Origin: Arthonia radiata
Lineage: Eukaryota > Ascomycota > Arthoniomycetes > Arthoniales > Arthoniaceae
Assembly: GCA_002989075.1 (NCBI GenBank)
Contig: PSQN01000017.1
Coordinates: 4,161,453-4,225,452 of the forward strand
Direction: 5' to 3'
DNA: 64,000 bases
The translations under genes and the position numbers were made by a program. Below, piece after piece: positions 54,635 to 64,000 of the stretch; within the stretch, counting starts at the first letter, position 1; each line of letters opens with the position of its first letter. The notes under the pieces were generated by a model, which saw only the letters and a program-made list of their open reading frames with translations, ran no database searches and was not told where the DNA came from.

Positions 54635-55261
54635 ATGTGCTTATCACTACCCGCACCATCAAAAAAGAAGAAGAAGAAGCGCCGCTCCTCTTACTCTGAG
54701 CCAGACATTATCTTAGCCCGTCGACCTTCGCGAAATGGTCACTCAAGCTTCGATGACAGACCAGTCACCCTCCCGGGCCCGAAGAAGTTTACCGGCGAGG
54801 ACATACTCAGAAGCCTTGACTACATGTCGTTCTCAGTACGGACGCAGCTCGAAAAGCGAGGACATGAGCCACCACAGTGCGCAATGTACGCACCTCACGA
54901 CTGGATTCAAACTGTGCACACATTCAAGAACGAGCGCGTTTTCGAGCATAGCAAACCACTCCTTGGCAACACGGATGGTCCGATAGGGAGGGAGTTCCAG
55001 AATATGCTGTGGGAAGCACAGAGATATGCCCGCGAAAGGTGTAAGGGCGAGGAACGGCCACCTGTGCGTTGGTGGCCTGACAGAGATTCTGTTGGCAAAC
55101 GTCCCGAGGTTCAGGAATTAGAACGACGAAGGGTGCCTCGTGTTTTGCAGCTCGCCCAGGCTCACGGCAGAAGAGATCTCAAAGAAGTGTATCCGGGTCG
55201 TGATTTGCACGAAGATCATCATGGCATTGTTATCTTTGCGCCAAGACACCGGCATTGGTAG
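54635..55261 (+). CDS. Lysine-rich orphan protein, intact member of the duplicated pair
   Basis: A single frame of 208 residues from ATG at 54635. The N-terminus has a lysine run then SSYSEP (KKKKKKRRSSYSEPDIILAR), a probable nuclear signal. The body has conserved blocks shared with the frameshifted paralog: FTGEDILRSLDYMSFSVRTQ, CAMYAPHDWI, FQNMLWEAQRYARERCK, RWWPDRDSVGK, RVLQLAQAHGRRDLKEVYPG, and the ending GIVIFAPRHRHW. The Trp-rich central part and charged helices suggest a folded domain. No family recognised. The conserved pattern across two diverged copies indicates past selection on the protein. Confidence 0.65.
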   Translation: MCLSLPAPSKKKKKKRRSSYSEPDIILARRPSRNGHSSFDDRPVTLPGPKKFTGEDILRSLDYMSFSVRTQLEKRGHEPPQCAMYAPHDWIQTVHTFKNERVFEHSKPLLGNTDGPIGREFQNMLWEAQRYARERCKGEERPPVRWWPDRDSVGKRPEVQELERRRVPRVLQLAQAHGRRDLKEVYPGRDLHEDHHGIVIFAPRHRHW

Positions 55262-57804
55262 ACCTTGGGTTAGTTGGCCCTGGTGATCTTTACAGCGGAC
55301 CAGGCGATGCTCCAACGTGACTTCACGCCGCGACGCCAATCCTTTTCGCGATGTTCAAAGGCTTCAGCATCTTTGAGGTGTTGCAGAATCCTGGACGCGA
55401 GTTCTCGTTGAATCAGCGAGTGCAGATCTCAATCACCTGATTGAAGAGCTTAAATTGGCTACTACGCATATCATCCGCGTAAAGGGAAAAGTCGGTGAAA
55501 GGGAAAGATTCAAAATCTCAGATAGCGGGTTCAACAACAGTTCTCAGGGGCATTTGTTCTTGCGAAAAAAATACGTGAATTCCTGTTTGTTCCCCAAACA
55601 AAAAGCGAGGTTGCCAACAGAAGTTTTGTAATACGGAGGTGCTCCGCATGAATGTGAAGTTCTTTAATTAATTCACAGCGTGCTCAATTCGGTAAACCTA
55701 AAGCACTCTAATTCAATGCAGCAAATCCATGAATCGTTGCCTAAGGTTTCCACTGACAGAACACGATCTCACTGATCCCGCAGGTGCTGCGTCCCTTCTC
55801 GGATGCTATTGCTGGCTCTGTCAAGGTAAAGCTCAACCCATAGTTCAAATGTTGTGCTTCTTCCTGGTAGAGGAGGTGTGTCACAGAGGGCAAATGAGAA
55901 GAAATAATGTCTGATTCTGCGGCGCACCGAGTTGTCAAAATTTGTGTGCGTGATTCTGGGCGGAGCCTCTCGGGGCAGCTCAAATCCAAAGCCCAAAATT
56001 CAACTTGGGCTGCCCGGAGAGGCCCCGATGCGAGACGAAGTTAAATTAGTGAAAACTACTCAACGGCGACAGTCAAGCCTGTCGGAGAAATTCGAGCCTA
56101 AAGCACTGTACAATTTAAAGCCTAGAATCGAGACCGTATCAGATGACGACTGTCATTTTCAATCAACGTCGCGCTGAACTACAACAGTGTGAGAAATTCA
56201 AACGCGAACAACACTAGAGCGAACTTTCTCACAGCCGCAAGCGCAGCCGTTGACAAGACGCCGGGACGTGAAAAATTTCACAAGGAGAAAGCCTGATGAT
56301 GAATCCCATCGATCACGTTTTCAGCGCCTTGAACTCCTAAAATCGCCTCCCGTTCCTTTCCCGCCACTCTCCATTCCCGACCAATGCGTCGTCCTCGCCC
56401 TCTTCGCCACGGACTCCTTCACCCCCCTCTACCATCTCCCTTGTCTAATCCTTTCTAAGGCTTCCTGCCCACCTCCCTCGCCCCTTCACAATCCCTATTG
56501 GATCCAGAATCAAAATTTTCCTTGCACTGCATCCTTCTACCACCCACCGGCCTCGTACAAACGTGCTCACACCCTGATGAGCCACATTTGCGATTCCCCA
56601 AGCTATCAACGCCGGCATGCTCAACGCTTCCCTCACCCGGACTGAGATTCTCAACGAGTCTGTTTTATCGCATCCTCGGTGCCTAAGTATTTCTTTGTGG
56701 CCTGCGTGGGCCAGTTGGGTGCGATGATAAAGAGCTAGTGTTGCTCCGGTTAATTCTAGGAGATGTGCGTGATCAAGTAGGCGATATGCGTGAGGCTGGG
56801 GCGGTGGTGCCGGCTGGGGCGCGTGAAGCGGCGGGGCAGGCTGCGGGTAACGTGCGATTTTGCAGGCGCTGATGGTGGTGTTACGGGACCCATGACGGCC
56901 GGTGTTCGATGCGGAAATGGATGTTTGGTGTCCGAGGGAGCGGTGACAGCTCCAATGGTGGGCCAAGGGGACCACATGGCCGGGAATGGGCGAAAGGAGT
57001 GAAACCTGGGCGTTCAGAGCGTGCTGCTGGAAGCTATGAAGATGCCAATGGCGTTGTGAGGATCGTCATGGCTTGTAACAGTAGCGAATTGAGTTCCCGC
57101 ACACGGCGTAAAGTATGCGTGGTAATGTCATGTGAGCACAAAGCGGGCGCAGATGCAATATTTTATCTCTAAGAGTCTGAGAGACTGAAGACTGAAATGG
57201 GGAGGGGTTCTTATGCCTTCGACGCCCGACTGGACTCTGGCTTATAGATGCGAAGGGAAGGTGTGTGCCTACGTACGCTCCCGAGTCGTACTGGCGGAGC
57301 ATGCGCATTCGCAAGATCCTTGCAAGAGACGATAGGGTCCTTTCGTGACGGTTGGAAAGCCACACTACATTATACGCGCCCAATTCTACTCCACCACATG
57401 CTTATACGTTTCTTGGATTCGTCTCTGCATAATTTCAAGTAAGCATACTAAACAGGTATGTATCCGCAAGACGTACGAGAAAAGACTATTGATGGCGACG
57501 ACCTTTTAAGTGCAGGGATGCAGTGAAAGCAGACCGAAACAGGAGAAAGTCAAGAAAACACGTCGAATACAATAAGTGTTGCTCATGCTGACACCTTATC
57601 GAACATCATTCTGAGACCAAATACCACCTTACGTGAATAAGCCGCCGGCAACGCCGGCATCATTCGTCGTGTATCGCAATCTTTCGTCTTTCCATCCTTC
57701 GTTCTTTACTCCCATGGTAGGCTGTCACACTCATAATTCCGACGCCGTCCTAGTTGCCATCGTTGTGTCCGTAAATTGCCTTGATGTATTGCTGGCGTGT
57801 GGAC
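55262..57804. other. Gene-poor region of about 2.5 kb
   Basis: Many overlapping short frames on both strands, several GC-rich (56250-57000), none with motif, ATG and splice support together. It contains an inverted repeat (listed separately) and otherwise nothing I can support. Confidence 0.4.
55962..56026. repeat. Near-perfect 22-bp inverted repeat with 21-bp spacer
   Basis: Left arm GGAGCCTCTCGGGGCAGCTC (55962 onward); the right arm (56005-56026) reads GGGGCCTCTCCGGGCAGCCC on the other strand. They match at most positions. It could be a transposon-end remnant, a hairpin-forming site or a binding site for a dimeric factor. Confidence 0.7.
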
Positions 57805-58440
57805 CTATTCATCAAGCTCCCGGCGTCCGTGTCCGTACTTTGGCTTCTTATCCTTGAACAGAGCATCTTGGAGTTTGGAGCCCGCGAAGCTGCCACCAAT
57901 AGCGCCAAGGAAGCCGTGACCTTTTTGATGGCCGGCAACGCCTCCAGCAATACCGCCGAGGAGGGCGCCGCCTAAGCCCCGCTCACCATCAGGCGCGTTT
58001 GGGTCCGCGGGGTAAGGCGCTTGATTGTAGGCGCCCTGTTGCGGGAATTGCGACGCTGGCGATGACGGATTGTGCTCGTAGCCAGGCTGGCTGTAAGGTT
58101 GCACGGGCCATTGACCGTACTGATCTTGCGGGGGTGGCGATTGCGCGTGTTGGTAGCCTCCTTGTGCTGGCGGCCCATAGCTGCCGCCGTATTGACCCTG
58201 GTCATAAGCGCCGCGTGTGTCTTGATATGGCGCTGCGGGAGCTCGTTGGTTGTAGTCGTAAGATGGTTGCTGGCCGTAGCCTTGCTGCGGCGGGTAGCCT
58301 TGCTGAGGTGGGTATGCTTGCTGTTGAGTGTAATCGCCTTGAGGTGGGTAACCTTGCTGTGGTGGGTAGCCACCTTGTGGAGGGTATGTGCCTTGAGGCT
58401 GGTAGCCGCCTTGCTGGCCGTAACTGTAGGGGTCGGACAT
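57805..58440 (-). CDS. PQ/GY-repeat protein with C-terminal glycine zipper
   Basis: A single frame of 211 residues from ATG at 58440 (MSDPYSYGQQGGYQ). Residues 1-140 are low complexity, built from repeats such as YPPQQGYPPQ and GGYPPQ, a composition typical of disordered, phase-separating or surface-associated fungal proteins. Residues about 160-195 are a glycine zipper (GLGGALLGGIAGGVAGH, then GFLGAIGGSFAGSKLQDALF), annotated in fungi as a glycine-zipper 2TM-like domain that may insert in membranes. The C-terminal tail is basic then acidic (KDKKPKYGHGRRELDE). Function unknown. A TATA-like box lies about 170 bp upstream. Confidence 0.75.
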   Translation of the reverse strand: MSDPYSYGQQGGYQPQGTYPPQGGYPPQQGYPPQGDYTQQQAYPPQQGYPPQQGYGQQPSYDYNQRAPAAPYQDTRGAYDQGQYGGSYGPPAQGGYQHAQSPPPQDQYGQWPVQPYSQPGYEHNPSSPASQFPQQGAYNQAPYPADPNAPDGERGLGGALLGGIAGGVAGHQKGHGFLGAIGGSFAGSKLQDALFKDKKPKYGHGRRELDE

Positions 58441-58607
58441 TGCTTGAGACGGTAGGGTTTTGATGGCTTGATGAGATGGCAACGGGGTTCTCTGCCAGTC
58501 AAGCTTGGATAAGGTGGGAAGTGTGATTGATGGTCAGTGTGGTTTTTCTGATGTGTGCTGAATGCGATGCGAGTCAAGAGGATAGGATGCGAGGAAGAAA
58601 AAGATGC

Positions 58608-58614
58608 TTTATAC
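58608..58614 (-). promoter_or_regulatory. TATA-like box upstream of the 58440 gene
   Basis: GTATAAA on the minus strand, about 170 bp before the ATG at 58440; orientation fits this gene. The remaining gap to 58912 shows nothing else. Confidence 0.4.
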
Positions 58615-58912
58615 AACCCCACGTTGGGAGGCGCGGGGCTGTGAGATGTTCCGTCATACGCGTCCGTCGAGTTTTGGATGCCCGAGGAATTAGGCGGAAG
58701 AATTTCCTGCGATGTCATGATTTTGTCATCTGGCCCTCTTGCTGCGCCTCCTGAATCAGCCACCGCAGCCACTCGCAACTCTCTCTCCTTGCGCTCACGT
58801 TGACGTCCGACACCGCGATGTGTAACAGTGATGTTTCCGTGCGGCTCAGCGGGACGTCGGAAGTCGTCCTCGCGACGCTCGAATCTGGCAATTTTTCATG
58901 TTCATTTTGTTG

Positions 58913-60056
58913 CTATGCACCCACGGACAGCGCCTCCATTCCTTGCGCGGCCGTCATAGCATCCATTTGGCCCTTCTCCTTTACCAGCTCGGGTGATCTG
59001 GCGAACGATGGCTCGTCATTGTAGTTCTGGTCAAGGATCGGGTGAATCATGACAGTCTGCTTGTGTATCGTCAATGTCGAGTTCGTTGGGACTGTGACCC
59101 AGTTGTCTAGGACAGACGGCGTCAGTATGAGGCAGATGCAGAGAGCGGTTGACATACCTCGTTCGAAGGTCAACGGCTCACTTGCAACTAGCACAATGTC
59201 GGAACCTTTGTCACGACGCTCCATCTTGTACCCGCCCTTGTCCGCGTCCGACTCCGGAGCTTTCCAGCTTGTGCCAGAAGAGAAGAATAAGCTTGCCGCT
59301 TGATCGGTCTTGCTCCCAACATACCGCGAGCACACAACGCTGTGGCCGTCAGTCACGGCGAAGTTCAGCAAGCTCACCGCATGAGATGTTTGCTGCTCCT
59401 TGGGAATAGTAGTCGTGAATTCGTTGATTCGCTCGATAGTTCTCAGTAGTGCACGCCGCAGCACGGCGTGACCGAACCCACAGTCAAGCTTGACGTCCGC
59501 AGGATCATGACCAGACTTCTCAAGAGAGTCCAAGAACAGCGAAAAGGCCCACTCGCTGTCCGTTGAGCCTTGTACATTCATGAACCATCTCTCGCCGACC
59601 GACGTTGCGAGACGCCGCTTAACGTGAGTCCAGCCGCCAATGCCTCCGTTGTGCATCCACATAAGACTACAATAGCGGAAGGGATGGCAATTCTGATCAG
59701 AGAGATTGCCTTCTGTAGTGGCTCGCACATGAGCGAAGATCAGTGAAGAGGTTGTCTTGGACGCCAGGCGCTCCAGGTTCAGGCAGTTCCAAGCTGGGAT
59801 GGTAGACGTGAATATGCAAGGCTCTGGGCCGAGGTTGGCATTTGTATAGTAGCCCACACCGAACCCGTCACCATTGTGAGGTCGACGTGTATCTACCCGC
59901 AAGCGCGAGTCGTAAGACTGAGTCAATATAGAATGGGCGGGTTCTAGGATGAGCTTTGATAGTAGAATCTCATTTTTGCCTTTGTATACCTAAAGTTGTC
60001 CATCAGCTCTGCTGGTTCTTTCGAATCGCATTCAAGCTTACCAAGAATCTGCACAT
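58913..60056 (-). CDS. DUG3: Class II glutamine amidotransferase Dug3 (glutathione degradation)
   Basis: With Dug2 and Dug1, Dug3 breaks down glutathione in the cytosol independently of gamma-glutamyl transpeptidase. Exons are 60056-60042, 59989-59158 and 59106-58913; 346 residues. The first exon is only 15 nt and encodes MCRFL, so the N-terminal nucleophile Cys2 depends on it. Exon 2 begins VYKGKNEILLSKLILEPAHS and carries class II amidotransferase motifs: RRPHNGDGFGVGYY, IFAHVRATTEGNLSDQNCHP, WMHNGGIGGW and STDSEWAFSLFLD. The last exon resumes DNWVTVPTNSTLTIHKQTVM, IHPILD. Full length for the family. Confidence 0.93.
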
Positions 60057-60602
60057 TTTGGCGGATGGAGAAGATACGGATCCTCAGTGATCTTACCTGT
60101 CGCTGTTTGGCTGTGTTCGGAACAACCATTATCCGGCCACTGGAACAGACGCGGCACGCCACTTGAAGCCACCCACAAAACAATTTCCACTGTTTTCTTG
60201 GCCATCAGCAAGTCGGCAGCTCATTTTGAGTGCTTCGCCATCAAAGCCCCTTGGTATGAGATGGTGATGTGCTGACACTAGTTGTGTGGATGGGGATGTG
60301 TGCGGTGCAACGCAGCCGCCGAGCCTTGGATGGCTTGCGGCCTCTACGGCGCTTATGCCATGTAGCGGCGCGAATCACTACCCACGCCGCGACTCGATGC
60401 ATGATCATTCGCCAGTATGTACCGTAACTCGGTTTCTGAAACGAGCATGGCACGTAGTGCTTCCATAGCCAATAGACCGAAGGTATGTCTCCATGTCTTA
60501 TCGCAACGTCCAGCGCTACATAGGCAGATGGCAACTCCACGGTAGTGTGCTTATATATAGCGCTCATGAGGACTTATGTGAGTGCTCGTGGCGGGTTCAC
60601 TC
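60057..60602. promoter_or_regulatory. Divergent promoter region between DUG3 and the NLR gene
   Basis: 546 bp between two divergent start codons. A TATATATA word at 60552-60559 lies about 45 bp upstream of the NLR ATG. No gene inside. Confidence 0.4.
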
Positions 60603-63472
60603 ATGGAATTTTTGGCTGGACTGGGCGGTGTCGCGGCGGCAAGCCAATTGACCGGGCAAGCTCTCAGCAGCATCTACAAGCTTGTCAGTCTCTATAAGCG
60701 AGCTAAACGATCTCCACAGAAAGTTAGGGAGCAGGCATTTCAACTTGAACAGTTCAAATGTATACTTGATGAGGTCTCACGAGACGCGTCCTTACTCACC
60801 ACAAACATTATCAACGTTTTGGCCGGCTCCAGAAATGTTCTGCGCACAATCAGCAACAAGTTATCTAAACTCACAGATGGGTTGGAAAGGCCCGGTATGC
60901 GGAAACTTCCACATGCTCTTAGGGCGGCATTGCAGGAACCAGATCTGGAGAAGGAAATTGAACAGCTGCTTCAATACAAAACAAATCTTCTTATCTGTAT
61001 GCAACAACGTGGCATCGAGATCAACAGGGACCTGCTTCTTCAGGCGACAGAGAGCAAGCTCAGATCTATAGCGTGCACGTCAAGTAATCCATTCTGGAGT
61101 GTGCCTTCACGTCATTTACAACGCTTCGTCGGCCGAGCAGCGATTCTTGACAGACTTCAACAAGCGCTATTGGATACCGACGTGATCGGTAAGTGCTCCC
61201 ATCATGCTTTGAGTATGGTCGCTCACAATCAGACCCAGAAGATGTTCCGCAGCAACGGCGAATGGTCCTGCGAGGCGTCGGCGGCCAAGGCAAGAGTCAG
61301 ATCGCTTTCGAACTCTGCAAATTCAGTCGACAAAAACGCGATGGCGAGCTAGACGCTATCATCTGGGTGGACGCATCATCTGAGGCTACGTTAAGAGCTC
61401 GGTACGATGAGTTGGCAGACTTGCTCGGGAGTCAAAACTTCTGTAAGCCCCAGAGCAGGCATACCGTCGAGTGCACCAAGCAGGCAATTTCGACCTTCAA
61501 GAAAAGATGGCTAATGGTTTTCGATAACTATGACGACCCGGACGCAATTCCAGACATCGAAAGCTACATACCTGAGAGCTCACTTGGATCCGTTCTGTTT
61601 ACCAGCAGGCACGGCAGTAGTGCCGACCTGCTGGCCGATCCACGGTCGCAGTACATCGAGCTCTATGGCCTAGAACCAGAGTCTGCATGCGACCTCTTCT
61701 TACGTCTCGCCGGCCACGATACGAATGCGGACAAAGTTTCTACCACAGCCATCGTGCATCGCTTGTGCTACCATCCTCTGGCCATCACACAAGCAGCAGT
61801 ATTTGTGAGAAGACGCAAAATCCCTCTGTCTCGATTCAATCAGTACTACGACAATAGCAGACGAAGTATCCTCTCTCTCACTTCTAGTTTGTCGAGTTAC
61901 CGCAAACGGCACTCAGAAGAAGAGGACGAAGCCGCACTCAGCGTTTTTTCCACTCTAGAACTTTCCTATCAGCAGCTAGAGCATAAAGGCACTATCGGCC
62001 ATGTTGCCAGCAAGCTCCTCCAGCTTAGCTCGTTCATAGGTGCAACACAAGTTTCCGAAGAACTCTTTCGCCGATATCATGAGCAGCCACTGCCAGATTT
62101 CGGTGATGATCCTGAACTGAATTGTTTCCTGCGATCCTACTTACATTCTTCGCATGCACAAACAGAAGTCGTACACACGTCTGCGCCAGATCGAAATGAA
62201 CCCACGGGGATTGGTACGGACACAGCTGGTCTGCCAATTCCGCACTGCACCACGAAGAAATCTCGTGCGCCATCTGATCCTTCAATGCAGCAATTCGGAA
62301 ACAGCTCTGTGATCATAACGCAAAATGAACGCCCGGACAAAGGTTCTAGTCGAGCTTCGATCTTCACTGACATTTGGAGTCAGGACCTCTTTGCAGACAG
62401 TCTTACCACGCTTCACGATCTTTCCCTGCTACAAAGCTATGATCTTTCCGATGATGGTGATTATGTCTTCTCCCTGCATCCCTTGATCGCTGACTGGGTC
62501 CGGCTACGCTGCTCTGCAGAACAATATCGAATCAACTTCGTCATGGCAACTAGGCTTGTGGGATACTACGTACAGACATGCTTCAATGATAATATGAAGC
62601 GCTATGAAGTGCCAGCTGCGAAGAAGATAGAGCTGATCGGCCACTTCAAAAGCCTTCAAGACGACTTACAGCTCTCACGCTATACCTGTATCAGCAACAG
62701 TTCAACCTCAATCTCAGTGTGGTCTCTCGCGCTGGGGCGGGTTTATGTACACATCTCAATCTGCAGCGGCTATGCAGCTAGTGTCCACGAGGCCAACATT
62801 TCTCAAGCCCTGGTAACCGCGGTCCTCCCACTATCATCTGACGAGGGACTTCAGTGCCTGCAGATTGATTCATCTTGTGTACCCGACATGTTGCTCACGC
62901 TTGTTCAGGCTCACACCGTCCAAGGCAATATGCAAGACGCAGAACGGCTTGCAAAAGGTCTGGTCGGCCTCTGTCAACGGTGTCTTGGTCAGAGCAACAG
63001 TAGCACAATGTCCGCACTATTCCTCTGGGCACAAGCGCTCAAACTCTTGGGACGTGGCGCAGAAGCCATCGTACAGTACCGCAATGCCAGCACGTGCGCT
63101 CTCGCAATAGATGAACACCATTTCGTGGCGATCCAGTGCGAAGCCGAAGAAGCAGCGTACCTTGCAAACATCGGACAATACCAGCAAAGCGAGGAAATCT
63201 ATGAGCACTGCATGGAGCAGTGTCGCAGTCATCATTCTCGCACAAGCGCTGTAACCATGACTGTAGGGTACAAATACGCATGTCAGCTGGTTGAGTGGGG
63301 ACGTGAACAACAGGCTTTGTCTATGTTCCGAGAGCTTGCGCCTTGCATGCTGGAAGCATTTGGCGCGGACAACGCGGATACCCAGAACGTTGCTAATGAT
63401 TGCATACTTCTCCTTGAGCGCAATGGATGTCATGACGAGGCAGACACGTTGCGTAAGCGTCTCGAGGCGTAA
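60603..63472 (+). CDS. NLR-type STAND NTPase (fungal N-domain, NB-ARC-like, TPR-like repeats)
   Basis: Fungal NLR-like proteins sense non-self or damage and trigger incompatibility or cell death; the role here is inferred. Exons are 60603-61188 and 61233-63472, with a 44-nt intron; 941 residues. The start is MEFLAGLGGVAAASQLTGQA, followed by a helical fungal STAND N-terminal domain (about 1-165). FVGRAAILDRLQQAL marks entry to the NTPase. Walker A is GVGGQGKS (about 210-217), just after the intron; the Walker B-like strand is WLMVFDNYDD, and VLFTSRHG follows as a sensor strand. A winged-helix-like part contains FSLHPLIADWVRLRC. The C-terminus holds about four TPR-like repeats (MSALFLWAQALKLLGRGAEA, CEAEEAAYLANIGQYQQSEE, GYKYACQLVEWGREQQALSM). 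Confidence 0.85.
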
Positions 63473-63549
63473 AAGGGACGATGTTAAATGCGCATAGTTT
63501 CGAAGAGGTGGAGGGTTTGTGCAAATATGTTGGAGCTAAGATCGAATGA

Positions 63550-64000
63550 CTGTCTCTATGCTGCTCTTGCAGTCTGCTAAGTGTACGCGATTCTGATGTT
63601 AATCGCGAGCGCCTTTCAGCTTTGCCCTCGGCCTTCTTCAATTCCCTTTCACGCTCTTCTTACCGGCATTACGCAACGATGTCAGGAATCAGTACGAACG
63701 ACTCTTTGTCAATCAATTTCTCTATGACGTCCCAACTGACATATTCGAGAGCAGCCACCAACTTGACCTCAGCTCCTTTTGCCCTGACTTTCAGTCTCTC
63801 TCGCCGGCGTTGCACAAGCATTGCAGTATTCAAGGTAAACGATCTCTCATGAATCACTGTTTCTGCAGCAGTCTCGCGGTCACTCTTCGAGAGCAGACCT
63901 CAGCGTTGAAATCAGCTCCTTTCACTCTTCCTTTCAATGTGTCCTGTCAGCGTTTCACAAATACTTCAGGCTACAATATGAACGATTCTTCATGGATTGC
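63550..64000. repeat. Degenerate tandem repeat of about 143 bp running off the right edge
   Basis: The word GAACGAC/GATC/GATTCTTCATG-like recurs at about 63694, 63838 and 63979, and the intervening TTCGAGAGCAG, CAGCTCCTTT and TTTCA words align. A further weaker copy precedes 63692. On the minus strand two units read IHERSFTLNT and IDKESFVLIP, with RLKVRAKGAE between them, so the unit was probably protein-coding on that strand; stops occur in the outer copies. Confidence 0.65.
63669..63857 (-). pseudogene. Possible remnant of a repeat-containing gene end
   Basis: A minus frame of 62 residues reading IHERSFTLNTAMLVQRRRER, LKVRAKGAEVKLVAALEYVS and WDVIEKLIDKESFVLIPDIV, with charged, helix-like composition. 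No known family. The flanking repeat copy further right has stops in the aligned frame, which argues for decay or an upstream exon beyond the window. Confidence 0.3.

Larger units (their letters stand above)
53905..55261 (+). repeat. Segmental duplication, copy 2 (approximate left edge)
   Basis: Partner of 51300-52774. It contains the intact lysine-rich gene and a decayed version of the upstream frame. Confidence 0.75.

Noticed and set aside
56445-56975. Minus-strand frame of 176 codons
   Set aside because: It starts at a GTG, has no domain, and overlaps equally open frames on the other strand in a GC-rich stretch.
57972-58778. 268-codon minus frame over the PQ-rich gene
   Set aside because: A shifted frame of the repeat-rich gene; its His/Thr/Ala-rich translation is a by-product of the PQ repeats.
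1-64000. tRNA, rRNA, CRISPR or viral sequences
   Set aside because: Scanning by eye found no convincing tRNA cloverleaf, rRNA, CRISPR spacing or viral gene; a covariance-model search could still find a small RNA that I missed.

Overview
The window is nuclear DNA of a filamentous ascomycete fungus. Introns are short (about 41-63 nt), with GTAWGT/GTGAGT donors, CTAAC-like branch sites and AG acceptors. The gene set is ascomycete: DNA ligase IV, Dpb11, Ase1, Irs4, Cul4, Mgm1, Cyp8, Dug3 and fungal STAND proteins. Codon style and the DUF7730-like genes suggest Dothideomycetes, but that placement is an inference. Intron positions below were read by eye and checked only for frame.

Left edge to 5 kb: a 3'-truncated STAND-type ankyrin protein (minus), glyoxalase II (five exons, plus) and a Ser/Arg-rich orphan (minus). 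6-16 kb is a genome-maintenance neighbourhood: Dpb11/TopBP1 with four BRCT domains, a heme-oxygenase-fold protein that has lost catalytic residues, a gene resembling Mei4/Rec24, and DNA ligase IV. 16-31 kb is mostly housekeeping: Irs4 (EH domain, CAG11 tract), Ase1/PRC1, two adjacent DUF7730/F-box-like genes, cullin-4 and the mitochondrial dynamin Mgm1. Cyp8 (U-box plus cyclophilin) is divergent from Mgm1.

33-42 kb is a ubiquitin-flavoured accessory block: a ubiquitin-like-domain protein, a small PPxY-motif protein whose 3' end is tandemly duplicated, and three tandem RING-IBR-RING (RBR) E3 paralogs sharing one intron position. The third RBR has an in-frame TGA and two lost zinc ligands. 42-48 kb holds an orphan three-exon gene, an eEF1A-lysine-methyltransferase-like protein and two orphans.

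48-57.8 kb is gene-poor. It contains a 632-bp non-autonomous hAT-type element with an intact 8-bp target duplication, and a diverged direct segmental duplication of about 1.4 kb. One copy carries an intact lysine-rich gene and the other a frameshifted one. 57.8-63.5 kb has a PQ-rich glycine-zipper protein, Dug3 (glutathione degradation) and a complete NLR-type STAND NTPase with TPR-like repeats. The right edge holds a degenerate tandem repeat of about 143 bp. Two STAND-family genes therefore lie at the two ends of the window.
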